Assembly (NCBI RefSeq): GCF_963082495.1
Contig: NZ_CAUJAN010000001.1
Location: 124,001-188,000 of the forward strand
Direction: 5' to 3'
DNA from: Methanobrevibacter sp. V74
GTDB taxonomy: Archaea; Methanobacteriota; Methanobacteria; Methanobacteriales; Methanobacteriaceae
Length of the DNA stretch: 64,000 nt
This document shows, piece after piece, positions 1-8,577 of this stretch. A program made the position numbers and the translations under genes. Each line of letters begins with the position of its first letter. The first letter of the stretch is position 1. The notes below the pieces were generated by a model. That model saw nothing but the letters and a program-made list of their open reading frames with translations. It was not told the origin of the DNA and made no database searches.

Positions 1-279
1 TCTTAAAACATAAATATCATTAGAACACCCACCTTCCATATCAGAATACCATATTTTTTTAAAGTATGGACGTATGTTATTAATTAATATGTCTTTAGGC
101 ATATATTCTCTGACAGACTTTGTATCAGGCAATGAGCTAGCTATTGTAATTCCTCCTTTATTTGGGAGCATATTTTCTGTAGAAATATAATTGCTTTCAT
201 TTATTTCAGATACTTCAATTTTTGAAGATACAAACTTAGCAACATCATTTAATACTAAACTCAAATTTATCGGAAATTT
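1..279 (-). CDS. Type I restriction specificity subunit (HsdS-like), 5' part
   Basis: Reading the minus strand from about 279 to the window edge gives an open frame containing YISTENMLPNKGGI and INNIRPYFKKIW followed by GGCSNDIYVLR. These are typical of the first target-recognition domain of type I S subunits, which direct the methylase and nuclease to their DNA site. Only about 90 codons lie in the window. No ATG precedes the conserved block; a TTG at about 250 (reading MSLVLNDVAKFV) is the best start, and the in-frame stop lies near 348. No hsdM or hsdR is seen upstream, so the gene may be an orphan or a decayed remnant. Confidence 0.65.
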
Positions 280-345
280 AAAATATGCCAAATAAAATAA
301 TAAATTTAAATGTCGGAATTTTTATTTCTCAGATACTTGCTGTGC

Positions 346-435
346 AGGGAATTCTTCTGATATAACTGTGATTCTATATTTATTGTAGTGTATGTCAGAT
401 TTTATCAAGTATTACGAATTTGATTGGTAATACTT
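346..435 (-). pseudogene. Short 3' coding remnant upstream of hsdS
   Basis: The minus strand has about 29 open codons ending in a TAA just upstream of the HsdS-like gene, reading ITVISEEFPAQQVSEK at its end. It looks like the tail of a preceding gene, where hsdM would be expected, but no body of that gene is found. The call rests on position and protein-like composition only. Confidence 0.25.
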
Positions 436-599
436 TTCTTATTTTGTTCAAGTAATAGATTAGTCATCGTTATTTTGATGATCGACTTTAAATATCAAGT
501 TAAATAAAATAATACGTTTTTAATATAACAATTATTATATTGAACAAAATATTAATTTTATTATCTTTTTTAACTAATTGGGTAAATCATAACTTGGCA

Positions 600-664
600 T
601 TATTACTTTCCTCCGCTTTTATAAAAAAAAGTAATAACAAACTTATATATTATTATTACTTTTT
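600..664 (+). promoter_or_regulatory. Candidate operator and TATA box of the CooC-like gene
   Basis: Three copies of one half-site surround a TATA-like element (about 641-650). TTATTACTTT lies at 600-609, its exact complement AAAGTAATAA at 628-637, and TTATTACTTT again at 653-662. The 626-637 and 653-664 arms form a perfect 12-bp inverted repeat with a 15-bp spacer that straddles the TATA box. This layout suggests a dimeric repressor that blocks TBP. The repressor is unknown; a metal-responsive regulator would suit the downstream gene, but that is inference. The rest of 436-599 shows nothing I recognise. Confidence 0.5.
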
Positions 665-723
665 ATAGTAACTTGAGGCATGTTTATATTAGCATGTTTT
701 AAAAATTATGGGGGGTTTTTACA

Positions 724-1485
724 ATACCGAAAGTGTTGATTGGCGGACGGGGAGGTAGTGGTAAAAGCACTATTGTTTCATTACTTGCTCGAAAGCTAAA
801 AAATAATGGAAATAAAATTTTAGTGGTGGATTGCGATGAATCGAATTTAGGATTAAACAAAATTTTAGGTGTAAAAAAATCAAATGAGACATTAATGGAC
901 AATTTAGGTGGTAAAGAAGTTATTACAAGTAAATTGATTGATATTATTCAAAAAGAGAATAAGCAAATTAATATTTTTGATGAAATGTCATTAGATAGTC
1001 TATCTGGGGAATATGTATCTTGGAATGAGAATTTGGGATTTTTGGAGATTGGTAAAATTGAACATGTAATGGAAGGATGTGCATGTCCAATGGGAGCTGT
1101 CGCACGTGATTTTTTAAATCATATTGTAATTAATGAGGATGAATGGATTTTAGTTGATACTGAAGCGGGCATTGAACATTTTGGAAGAGGTGTTTTAGAG
1201 GGTGTTGATTTTATAATTATCATCGTTGACCCTTCTGAAGATGCAATATTATTAGCAAATAAAGCATTTAAATTGGCTTCTGAAAATAATAAGAATTTCG
1301 GCGCTATTTTAAATAAAATTGATGATAGTATAGAAGAAATATTAAAAAGTAAATTAGATTCTAATATTAATATTTTAGGCATTATTGATTATTCTTCAGA
1401 TATAGCTATGTCAAATCTCAAAGGAAATTCATTAGAAAGTGTTTTCATTGATGGATTAGATGATATTCTAAAGTGTATTAATTAA
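724..1485 (+). CDS. CooC-like nickel-insertion ATPase (CODH maturation family)
   Basis: This is a P-loop ATPase of the MinD/CooC type, which inserts nickel into carbon monoxide dehydrogenase/acetyl-CoA synthase. The deviant Walker A GGRGGSGKST is near the N terminus. A middle segment EGCACPMGAVARDFLNHI is followed by the Walker B-like region ILVDTEAGIEHFGRGV, both typical of CooC. The start is unusual: the strong G-run ribosome site (710-715) is 8 nt before an ATA at 724 (IPKVLIGGRGG), whereas the first conventional start is a GTG at 733, 17 nt away. I annotate from 724 with 733 as the alternative. It leads a same-strand run with the next three genes. Confidence 0.85.
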   Translation: MPKVLIGGRGGSGKSTIVSLLARKLKNNGNKILVVDCDESNLGLNKILGVKKSNETLMDNLGGKEVITSKLIDIIQKENKQINIFDEMSLDSLSGEYVSWNENLGFLEIGKIEHVMEGCACPMGAVARDFLNHIVINEDEWILVDTEAGIEHFGRGVLEGVDFIIIIVDPSEDAILLANKAFKLASENNKNFGAILNKIDDSIEEILKSKLDSNINILGIIDYSSDIAMSNLKGNSLESVFIDGLDDILKCIN

Positions 1486-1515
1486 AAAGAATATTTGTAT
1501 TTAAAGGGTGAATTT

Positions 1516-2145
1516 ATGAAATTAAAAAATTTTAAAAGAGAAAATATGATTCCCTTGCCTGTAACCTTAATATCTACAGCAAATAAAGAAGGAATCAGAA
1601 ATATTGCTCCATATTCATGTGTAGTGACTATATTAAGACCTACAAATCTTGTTTGTATAGCTTCTGCAATGATGAGGGATACATATGTAAATATTGAAGA
1701 GACTGGTGAATTTGTTATTAATATGATATCAACTGACATGGTGGATACGGTTATACCAACTTCATCTCATGTTGCTTTTGATGTAGATGAATATGATTTA
1801 GCAAATTTAGAATCCACAACATCAAAAGAAATAAATGCTCCAGGCATTAAAGGCGCGTATTCTAAAATGGAATGTAAATTAAGAAAAATTTACAAAGATG
1901 AGGATCCGATTGGGATTCCCTATCTGTTAATAATTGGAGAAGTGGTTCATCTTGAAGTTGAAGATGATTGCTTAGATGAGGAATATGGTGTTTTAGATTT
2001 AAATAAAGTAAAACCTTTGATGATGTTGGAATCTGATAAAGGAATGCATTTCTGTACAATAGAAGACATTAATAAATTTGAAACTTTTGGAGCAATGTTT
2101 CCAGATGGAAATGATCCTTTAGAGTGGATGTATGGAGATGATTAA
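1516..2145 (+). CDS. Flavin reductase-like (FMN-binding split-barrel) protein
   Basis: This 209-residue protein resembles flavin reductase-domain flavoproteins: an N-terminal PLPVTLISTANKEGIRNIAPYS strand region, then TNLVCIASAMMRDTYVNIEETGEFVINM. In methanogens such proteins bind FMN and serve as electron-transfer or reductase modules. The ATG at 1516 is chosen because AAAGGGTGA precedes it; an upstream alternative at 1495 has no such site. The gene follows the CooC-like ATPase by 30 bp and its stop abuts the next start (2146), so the three are probably cotranscribed. The substrate is unknown. Confidence 0.8.
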   Translation: MKLKNFKRENMIPLPVTLISTANKEGIRNIAPYSCVVTILRPTNLVCIASAMMRDTYVNIEETGEFVINMISTDMVDTVIPTSSHVAFDVDEYDLANLESTTSKEINAPGIKGAYSKMECKLRKIYKDEDPIGIPYLLIIGEVVHLEVEDDCLDEEYGVLDLNKVKPLMMLESDKGMHFCTIEDINKFETFGAMFPDGNDPLEWMYGDD

Positions 2146-2691
2146 ATGAAAATTGAAAGTATAAATGATTTTAAGAAATTAGAGGGTCCTCGCGTTCAAG
2201 AAACACCTGGATTTTATGGTGAAAAACTTATAGAGGGGGTTGTTATTAAAAAACTTAAAATGTTTAGTGATGAAAGAGGATTTTTATGTGAATTTATTAG
2301 ACTAAATGATGAGGAGTTAAAAGCAAGTAATATAAAACAAATGATAGCTTCATATTCTTATCCTGGCATGATAAAAGGATGGCATCTTCATTCAAAACAG
2401 GAAGATCATTTATTTTGTGTTAGTGGAATGGTTAAAATTGTTCTTTATGACTTTAGGAAAGAATCTCCAACTTACGGTTTGATAAATGAAATTTTTATGG
2501 GGGATAAATCTCCAAGCATTGTGTATATTCCGCCAGGAATATTTCATGGAACAAAAAATATTGGAGTTGATATATCAGTTGTTATTGGCATGCCGTCTTT
2601 ATTATATGATATAAATGATGTGGATGAAAGAAGAGTCAATCCAATCGATAATGATATTATTCCTTATGATTGGGATTGTAAAATGGAATAA
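2146..2691 (+). CDS. RmlC-like cupin (dTDP-4-dehydrorhamnose 3,5-epimerase family)
   Basis: This 181-residue cupin has the family layout: KMFSDERGFLCEFIR, then SYSYPGMIKGWHLHSKQEDHLFCVSGMV with the cupin histidines, then VYIPPGIFHGTKNIG. Classic members epimerise dTDP-4-keto-6-deoxyglucose in rhamnose synthesis. Here no other rhamnose genes are nearby, and the partners are a CooC-like ATPase and a flavoprotein, so the substrate may differ. The start directly abuts the upstream stop, which implies translational coupling. Confidence 0.75.
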   Translation: MKIESINDFKKLEGPRVQETPGFYGEKLIEGVVIKKLKMFSDERGFLCEFIRLNDEELKASNIKQMIASYSYPGMIKGWHLHSKQEDHLFCVSGMVKIVLYDFRKESPTYGLINEIFMGDKSPSIVYIPPGIFHGTKNIGVDISVVIGMPSLLYDINDVDERRVNPIDNDIIPYDWDCKME

Positions 2692-2712
2692 TTCAATAAG
2701 GGGGAAATTTAA

Positions 2713-5373
2713 ATGAATAAAAAAGCTGTTTTCATTATAGGTGTTTTGATGATTTTCACATTTATCAATGTTGTGGCGGCTGAAAATTCAACAGATATTG
2801 ATTTAGAAATTAATTATGAATATGATGAGGATATTAATCCAGAAATATCAATATCTCATAATAGTAATAATATAAATTATACAAAAAACCTAGTTCCATC
2901 AAATAAGTATAAAATTAAGATTGATAAATTGGATGATGGGGATAAATGTTCTGTTTCAGTTTCTGCTTCAGGATACATAACTCAAATTCAAAATATAACC
3001 GTTAGTTCTCAATCAGGCACCAATGCTATTTTCAATCTAAAAGCTAGAGATATTTATAAAATCGGTTATGATGTTACAAAATCTGCGGATAACTTACTTC
3101 ATTTTTCATCAGCTGATGATGTGTTAGTTATCACTACTGCAGGAATGACAAGAATTAATGGTTTTACAACAGAAGATGCATTAGATGGCATTTATAATGC
3201 TGCTAATGGGCATATAACTTATGGAAAAGGCAATATTTTAACTTTATCCTCAATAAGAACAGATACTACCGATTTTGCATTTTTTGTTAAAAATGGAAGT
3301 TCATTAACAGTGGCATTCTATAAAAACGCTTCTACAACTCCAATATATACTGGAATTGGAGGTGTTGGATTAAATGCAAATAAATGGAAACAATTAAAAG
3401 ATTTATTAGGTGCAGATGAAGCTTATACTTATATAAGTATAGCTAATGCATGGAATGCAGGATTATATTCAGATATATTAACTTTAGCTGCATATCATGG
3501 GCATGTTTGTACTGGTTTAATCAGCGGTCAGGCTATGGTTAATACTTTAATGAAATATTACCCTCCACGTGGCGAAACTGGTGCTCAACCTCTTGAAAAT
3601 ACTGCATATTATGTTTTAGGAGTTCCAGGAGGTTCTGATGATGATGCATTTACATGGACGATGGATGTTACTCCTGGTAAAATGGCATACATCGGTTTTG
3701 ACACAATGAAAAATAAAAATATGAATGGATTTATTAGATGGAATACCTCATCAAATACAGGAATTTTAGTGATAATGTCCTATGATGAAGCAAAAATAAA
3801 AAATACATTCAAAAGCTTATATCCAAATGTTAATCCAGACAATAGTGTTGCTGAAGATTTAAAATATCAAAATTGGTTGGTTACAACTTTAATGAATAAT
3901 CCAGAATCATTAGTTACTATTGAAGCTGCTTATAAGAATCTTACATCAGAACAGAAAAATCAGTTAATAGGAAATCAATTATGGGCTGCACAAAATGTTT
4001 CTGCTCGAGGTTTGGATTTAGAGTATATCCATAGTTTAAATTTACCATATGCGCAAATCGAAATAGAACACATGAATTACACACATTTGTCTGGGTCACA
4101 GTTAAAACAGATGGGAGTTACGGCTTCTCTAAAAGCTATAGATTATTTTAAAAGTATTAATATTACAATAGAAAAAGACATGTTTAATTTCTATGCTTTA
4201 ACCGGTGCCGGATTTGTACGTATTAATGACACTTCAACATCAATGTTATTTGATGGTATTGAAGAGGTGTTAGGTCTTAGATTAAGCAGAGGTAATTTAT
4301 TACCGGTCCATACGGCATTGTGGAAAGATCTGATAGTTGAATTTTACTGGTTAAATACGTCTGATATTTATAAATCAATTACATATAGCTTAAAATATAA
4401 TTCAACTAATGGCCAATTTCAGGAATGTTTGCAACAATACAATATTCAAGATCGTGCTTTAAGATATGATCCTCCTTATGATGCATTAATTGGCTGGTTA
4501 TTCCATAATCATGTTTGTACGGGTAGTTCTCCGGGAATATTGTTGGCAGATAAAATATTTGATGAAATGCCTTTAGATGAAAACGAAAATTATGTTTTAG
4601 TTTCAACTTATACTTATTGTAAAGATGATACTTTATCTAGATTGCTTGGTGTATCTCCAGGTATGGGTAATTATTATAACTTGGCTTATTCTAATAAAGA
4701 TGTTAATGCCGGAAAATTATGGACTGCTGATTCTAATATTATTATTAAATGGAATTCAAAAACAAATACTGGAACTGCTACAATCATAAGATTTGGTTAT
4801 CCGATTTTTAAAGAGGGTGCTGATGAATATGCTGAATGGATGAGATTTGTAAAAGGGGATTATTCGTCTGAAAATATTGTATCTTTACCAACATTGCATT
4901 TTGAAGTCACCAAACCAATTACTAAATCAGATTATGATAGGATTGTTTCTGGAAAATCAGGTAATGTCGGAATTAATGTATTGAATTATATTAAGAATTT
5001 ACCTGATAAAATTCCTCCTGTTTCAAATATTAACAATGAAAAATCAAATGAAACTGATATTAACAAGAATTATCATTCTAATATTAATAAAAATAATGGA
5101 AAATCTAATAAAACTTATATGAGTAGTAAGGTTACTTCTTCGTTTTTAAGTAATACTGATGGATTTAATTATGATGTTGGTGTTTCTAAAAATTCTCTTG
5201 CAAGTAATGGTGATGCTGAATCTGGAGAGGATGGATCAGGTGATGAAAAATCATATGAAGTTTCTAAAACAATAAATAAAAAGCAGAATCCTGATTATAT
5301 TCTTCCGGCTATTATATTCATGGTTGTTTTGGGTATAATTGTTGGATATGGGTTTATAAGAAATAAAAATTAA
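2713..5373 (+). CDS. Secreted membrane-anchored protein with two FmdE domains
   Basis: The 886-residue protein has an N-terminal signal peptide (residues 1-23), an extracellular body and one C-terminal membrane helix (about 861-880) before a short basic tail. Two FmdE-type domains are visible by their metal-binding signature: HGHVCTG at residues 262-268 and HNHVCTG at 598-604, each followed by a conserved second half (for example TYTYCKDDTLSRLLGVSPG). FmdE was named for formylmethanofuran dehydrogenase subunit E, but the secreted versions have no established reaction. A Ser/Asn-rich linker (about 770-855) precedes the anchor. GGGGG at 2701-2705 is the ribosome site. Placement behind a CooC-like gene suggests metal handling at the cell surface, which is inference. 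Confidence 0.8.
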   Translation: MNKKAVFIIGVLMIFTFINVVAAENSTDIDLEINYEYDEDINPEISISHNSNNINYTKNLVPSNKYKIKIDKLDDGDKCSVSVSASGYITQIQNITVSSQSGTNAIFNLKARDIYKIGYDVTKSADNLLHFSSADDVLVITTAGMTRINGFTTEDALDGIYNAANGHITYGKGNILTLSSIRTDTTDFAFFVKNGSSLTVAFYKNASTTPIYTGIGGVGLNANKWKQLKDLLGADEAYTYISIANAWNAGLYSDILTLAAYHGHVCTGLISGQAMVNTLMKYYPPRGETGAQPLENTAYYVLGVPGGSDDDAFTWTMDVTPGKMAYIGFDTMKNKNMNGFIRWNTSSNTGILVIMSYDEAKIKNTFKSLYPNVNPDNSVAEDLKYQNWLVTTLMNNPESLVTIEAAYKNLTSEQKNQLIGNQLWAAQNVSARGLDLEYIHSLNLPYAQIEIEHMNYTHLSGSQLKQMGVTASLKAIDYFKSINITIEKDMFNFYALTGAGFVRINDTSTSMLFDGIEEVLGLRLSRGNLLPVHTALWKDLIVEFYWLNTSDIYKSITYSLKYNSTNGQFQECLQQYNIQDRALRYDPPYDALIGWLFHNHVCTGSSPGILLADKIFDEMPLDENENYVLVSTYTYCKDDTLSRLLGVSPGMGNYYNLAYSNKDVNAGKLWTADSNIIIKWNSKTNTGTATIIRFGYPIFKEGADEYAEWMRFVKGDYSSENIVSLPTLHFEVTKPITKSDYDRIVSGKSGNVGINVLNYIKNLPDKIPPVSNINNEKSNETDINKNYHSNINKNNGKSNKTYMSSKVTSSFLSNTDGFNYDVGVSKNSLASNGDAESGEDGSGDEKSYEVSKTINKKQNPDYILPAIIFMVVLGIIVGYGFIRNKN

Positions 5374-5382
5374 ACAAATTTT

Positions 5383-5421
5383 GTATTTTCACATTGTGGA
5401 AATACATTTCATTTTTTTTTT
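5383..5421 (+). terminator. Terminator after the FmdE-domain gene
   Basis: GTATTTTCAC pairs with GTGGAAATAC (10 bp with one G-T pair, 3-nt loop) and is followed by a T-run. It sits 10 bp after the stop codon. The remainder up to 5560 holds a GGGAAG/CTTCCC mini-hairpin near 5513 and no gene. Confidence 0.7.
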
Positions 5422-5560
5422 AAATTTTGCCTTGTAGAGATATTCTCACCAGATAATTGTGATTTTGGCATCTTTGACGTTTGTTCAATTTTACTTAGTA
5501 TATTCCTTGGTGGGAAGAGACTTCCCAGCATTCATCACTAGATATTGATGGCGTTTTAAT

Positions 5561-6571
5561 CTAAATATTTCTTCTTAATTTTTTAAGAACATCCATAAAT
5601 CCGTATAATGCGGTTTCATATGTTTTAAAGTTTTTACCAGTAATCAATCCATTCGCATTGATTGTAATGTTGTTTAATTCTAGCTTGTCATGTGAATCTT
5701 TGAATATTTCGTTTTTAAGTTGTTTTTTTGTATTTTCAATGTTTATTGTATATGGCAGTTTATACGAAAATGAGCCCTCAGCATAGTCGAGAGAGATGCT
5801 TTCATTATCATCAATTTCCGATAAATTTAAAGCAACTTTTTTATAATCTTGTGCTTTTAATTCATCGTTGATTTGAATATATTTATCACTGCAAACTAAT
5901 TCAGTGATATTGTCTACTTCAACTATACAGGTTTCCTCAAAGTCTCTGACTTTTACAATTTCGCAATCAGTGTTTTTTAGGATATAGTCTTCACAGTAAC
6001 TGATCCTATTGATCTTTTCTGCTGTTGTCCGGGTGTTTGTTGGAATTCTGGTTGCAAGACAGGTAGTTGATCTTGAATATGGGATATTTTTTTTATCTAA
6101 ATATTCATGGATTTCTCTAGAAGTTAATTTTGCTTCAATAAAAGGTGTTTTGAATCCTTTTTCATAAGTAATCAAAATTCCGGGCCGGTCAACAGTCAAG
6201 TCGCTAATGTTGCTCCCGTCACAAATAAAATCAAAACCTTTTTCATTGGCTATCTTTTCAATTTCATCATACATTAGCTTTCTACAGGTATAGCATCTCT
6301 TAGAGTTATTTGATAAGAAAAGTTCATCTTCATAAAAGTCAATACTGATTATTTCCTGTTTTATTCCAAAGGTTTCGGTTGCTTTTTTAGTATTTTCGAC
6401 AAAACCGGTAGGCAACAAATGGTTGTTTATGGTGATTGCCAATGTGTCCTTTGCTGTTTGTGCGGATAAATAAGCTATTAATGTTGAATCGGCACCGCCT
6501 GAAAAACCTATGGCAACCTTCTTATCTTTTAAAATATTTTTTACAATATTGATTTTATCTTCTAAATTCAT
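5561..6571 (-). CDS. larE: ATP-dependent sulfur transferase LarE
   Basis: LarE adenylates and sulfurates the pyridine dicarboxylate precursor of the nickel-pincer nucleotide cofactor. The PP-loop FSGGADST is at residues 23-30, and the family block NNSKRCYTCRKLMYDEIE follows. Cysteines 93, 96 and 171 (in STTCLATRIP) match the three-cysteine pattern that ligates a [4Fe-4S] cluster in the iron-sulfur class of LarE, in contrast to the single sacrificial cysteine of Lactobacillus LarE. At 336 residues it is longer than the usual ~270, with a C-terminal extension of unknown role. No larB, larC or larA is in the window. Confidence 0.85.
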   Translation of the reverse strand: MNLEDKINIVKNILKDKKVAIGFSGGADSTLIAYLSAQTAKDTLAITINNHLLPTGFVENTKKATETFGIKQEIISIDFYEDELFLSNNSKRCYTCRKLMYDEIEKIANEKGFDFICDGSNISDLTVDRPGILITYEKGFKTPFIEAKLTSREIHEYLDKKNIPYSRSTTCLATRIPTNTRTTAEKINRISYCEDYILKNTDCEIVKVRDFEETCIVEVDNITELVCSDKYIQINDELKAQDYKKVALNLSEIDDNESISLDYAEGSFSYKLPYTINIENTKKQLKNEIFKDSHDKLELNNITINANGLITGKNFKTYETALYGFMDVLKKLRRNI

Positions 6572-6742
6572 TTCTATCAGTTTTAAGTTTCTATTCTAAT
6601 ATTTAAATATATTGAGAGCATCAAAGTTGCCAGTTTCGGATGAAAAGGTTATTTGTCTATCAAGCATGTTTGAAACGTATTTGGGATATATCATGTTTTG
6701 ATAGATAATGAAAAAACGGTGAATGTATGGGGATTCAAATGA

Positions 6743-7357
6743 TTATTTTTGAGCAATAATCACTAAAAGATGTTCATTCTTTTTTTTATAGTTTTCAATG
6801 CTGTTAAATCCTGCATTAAGCAGGTATTCATTTAATTCACCAGCATTATAAATTCTCATTCCTTCAATGGTTGATATCCATTTTTCATCATCGGGATGAT
6901 TGCCATCAGTTCCCTGAGCAATCATAAATCGCCCCTTAGGTTTGATAACTCTTGCCACTTCTTTAAATGTTTCATCGAGTTCGGGCCAGAAGTAAATTGT
7001 TGAAAAAGCACTTATTAAATCGTAACTTTTATCATCTATTGGCATATCACTAACGTCCCCTTGAATAACACTGCATCTTCCACCATCAATGGCTTTCTGA
7101 TTTCTTTTAATGGATTCCTGAACTGAAATGTTGGAATAATCAAGACCGTCAACATTATTTTCTGTCAGTTTAAGGAATTTTTCAATATTGGCTCCTCCGC
7201 CACAGCCGATATCTAATATTTTATCATTTTTGCCAACATCAACACTTTCAAATGCAAATTCAGAGATGTGTCTATGTTCTTCATTCATATCTTTGATAGT
7301 TTTTATTCCCTCTTCACCGTGAGGTTTCATGTACTGATCAATCTTTTTTGCAGCCAT
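6743..7357 (-). CDS. Class I SAM-dependent methyltransferase
   Basis: This is a 204-residue UbiE-like methyltransferase. SAM motif I is ILDIGCGGGANIEKFL, followed by an acidic GLDYSN loop, GDVSDMPIDDKSYDLISAFSTIYFWP and an Rossmann-type C-terminal half. The frame stays open further upstream, but that extension is antisense to the divergent gene at 7407; the ATG at 7357 follows AAAGGTTTTGATT and matches a normal N terminus (MAAKKIDQYMKPHGEEG). The acceptor substrate cannot be told. Only 49 bp separate it from the divergent gene, so the two promoters overlap. Confidence 0.8.
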   Translation of the reverse strand: MAAKKIDQYMKPHGEEGIKTIKDMNEEHRHISEFAFESVDVGKNDKILDIGCGGGANIEKFLKLTENNVDGLDYSNISVQESIKRNQKAIDGGRCSVIQGDVSDMPIDDKSYDLISAFSTIYFWPELDETFKEVARVIKPKGRFMIAQGTDGNHPDDEKWISTIEGMRIYNAGELNEYLLNAGFNSIENYKKKNEHLLVIIAQK

Positions 7358-7406
7358 AATCAAAACCTTTAATAATTTTTTAAATATATTTAATATTGGT
7401 GATTCA

Positions 7407-8342
7407 ATGGATAATAAAGTTATCGTAATTATTATAGCAATAGTCGTTGTTGCTGTAGGTGCATATTTCCTTTTAGGAAGTGGAAGTAATGAAGTAACTA
7501 TTGGGTACTTGCCATCAGACCATGATGCAGCATTGTTTGTTGCTGATGCACAAGGACAATACAAGGCTAACGGAATTAACACAAAATTGGTTCAGTTTAA
7601 TAATGGTGGAGATTTAATGACTGCCATGGCTAGTGGGGATGTTGATGTGGGTTATGTTGGAATAACTCCAGTACTGTCTTCAATTGCCAATGGAGTTCCA
7701 GTTAAAGTAATTTCCGCCGCTCAAACTGAAGGATCTGGAATTGTTGTTGCAAAAGATTCGGGAATTAACTCAGTATCTGATTTAAATGGTAAAAAAATAG
7801 CAACTCCCGGTGAATCTTCAATTCAGCATATGCTGCTTACATACTATTTAAAACAAAACGGTATGTCTTTAAGTGACCTGAAGATTTCCTCTATGAAAGT
7901 TCCATCAATGAATGATGCTTTAAAAACTGGTAAAATAGATGGAATGATTACTTTTGAACCGTACGTATCTATTGCCGAGAAAAACGGTGCGAAAGTATTT
8001 GTGGATTCCTCTGAAATTATACCTGATCATCCATGCTGTGTTGTAGTGGCTTCTGATAAGTTTATTGACGAACATCCTAATGAAACTCAAACAATATTGG
8101 ACATTCATGAGAATGCAACCAATTACATCAACAATAACACAGATGAAGCCGCAAGTCTTTTACCAAGTGATATTGTAAGTGATGTTGAAGTTGAAAAGGT
8201 GGCCATGTCCGGTTTTCCATTTATTTCTGGTTTGAATGATACTTATAAACAAAAAGTCATGGATTTTATGAAGTTGGAAGTTGATTTGGGTGTTTTAAAA
8301 AAGCCATTGTCAGAAGATGAAATTTTTTATCAAAGTAGTTGA
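7407..8342 (+). CDS. NMT1/NrtA-like solute-binding protein, copy 1
   Basis: This 311-residue ABC-type solute-binding protein is of the nitrate/sulfonate/taurine (NMT1-like) class. A hydrophobic N-terminal segment (residues 4-22) anchors or exports it. The body starts VTIGYLPSDHDAALFVADAQG, followed by GGDLMTAMASGDVDVGYVG and GESSIQHMLLTYYLKQNG. A distinctive HPCCVVVASDKF motif (about residues 209-220) is shared with the paralogue just downstream. No permease or ATPase gene is adjacent, so the transporter partners or even a transport role are unproven. Confidence 0.8.
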   Translation: MDNKVIVIIIAIVVVAVGAYFLLGSGSNEVTIGYLPSDHDAALFVADAQGQYKANGINTKLVQFNNGGDLMTAMASGDVDVGYVGITPVLSSIANGVPVKVISAAQTEGSGIVVAKDSGINSVSDLNGKKIATPGESSIQHMLLTYYLKQNGMSLSDLKISSMKVPSMNDALKTGKIDGMITFEPYVSIAEKNGAKVFVDSSEIIPDHPCCVVVASDKFIDEHPNETQTILDIHENATNYINNNTDEAASLLPSDIVSDVEVEKVAMSGFPFISGLNDTYKQKVMDFMKLEVDLGVLKKPLSEDEIFYQSS

Positions 8343-8365
8343 TTAAACTACTTTTTATTTTTTTC
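8332..8365 (+). terminator. Terminator after solute-binding protein 1
   Basis: AAAGTAGT (8332-8339) pairs with ACTACTTT (8347-8354) around a 7-nt loop that contains the stop codon, followed by a T-rich stretch. It would separate the two paralogous genes into distinct transcripts. The 8366-8560 gap holds a possible TATA element (about 8515-8545) and nothing else. Confidence 0.7.
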
Positions 8366-8577
8366 TTGATTGTTGATTGTTATTGAAATTACCTTTGTGA
8401 TGAACAACGGTTGATGGGCAATATGATGACAATCTTTCTGTTTTAATTCAAAATAAAGATATAGAATCTAAAACAGATTTTTTGATTAATTGTTATAACA
8501 ATTCATGTTAATTTATTTATAACATGCCGATTAAATATATTACTGCATTTAATTTAAATTAATTTTTGGTGAAAAAA

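Noticed and set aside
5505-5545. C/D-box small RNA after larE
   Set aside because: A GTGATGA box and a GGGAAG/CTTCCC hairpin are present on the minus strand, but no matching D box lies at the right distance.
7358-7582. N-terminal extension of the methyltransferase
   Set aside because: It is antisense to the binding-protein gene; the ATG at 7357 has a ribosome site and a family-like N terminus.
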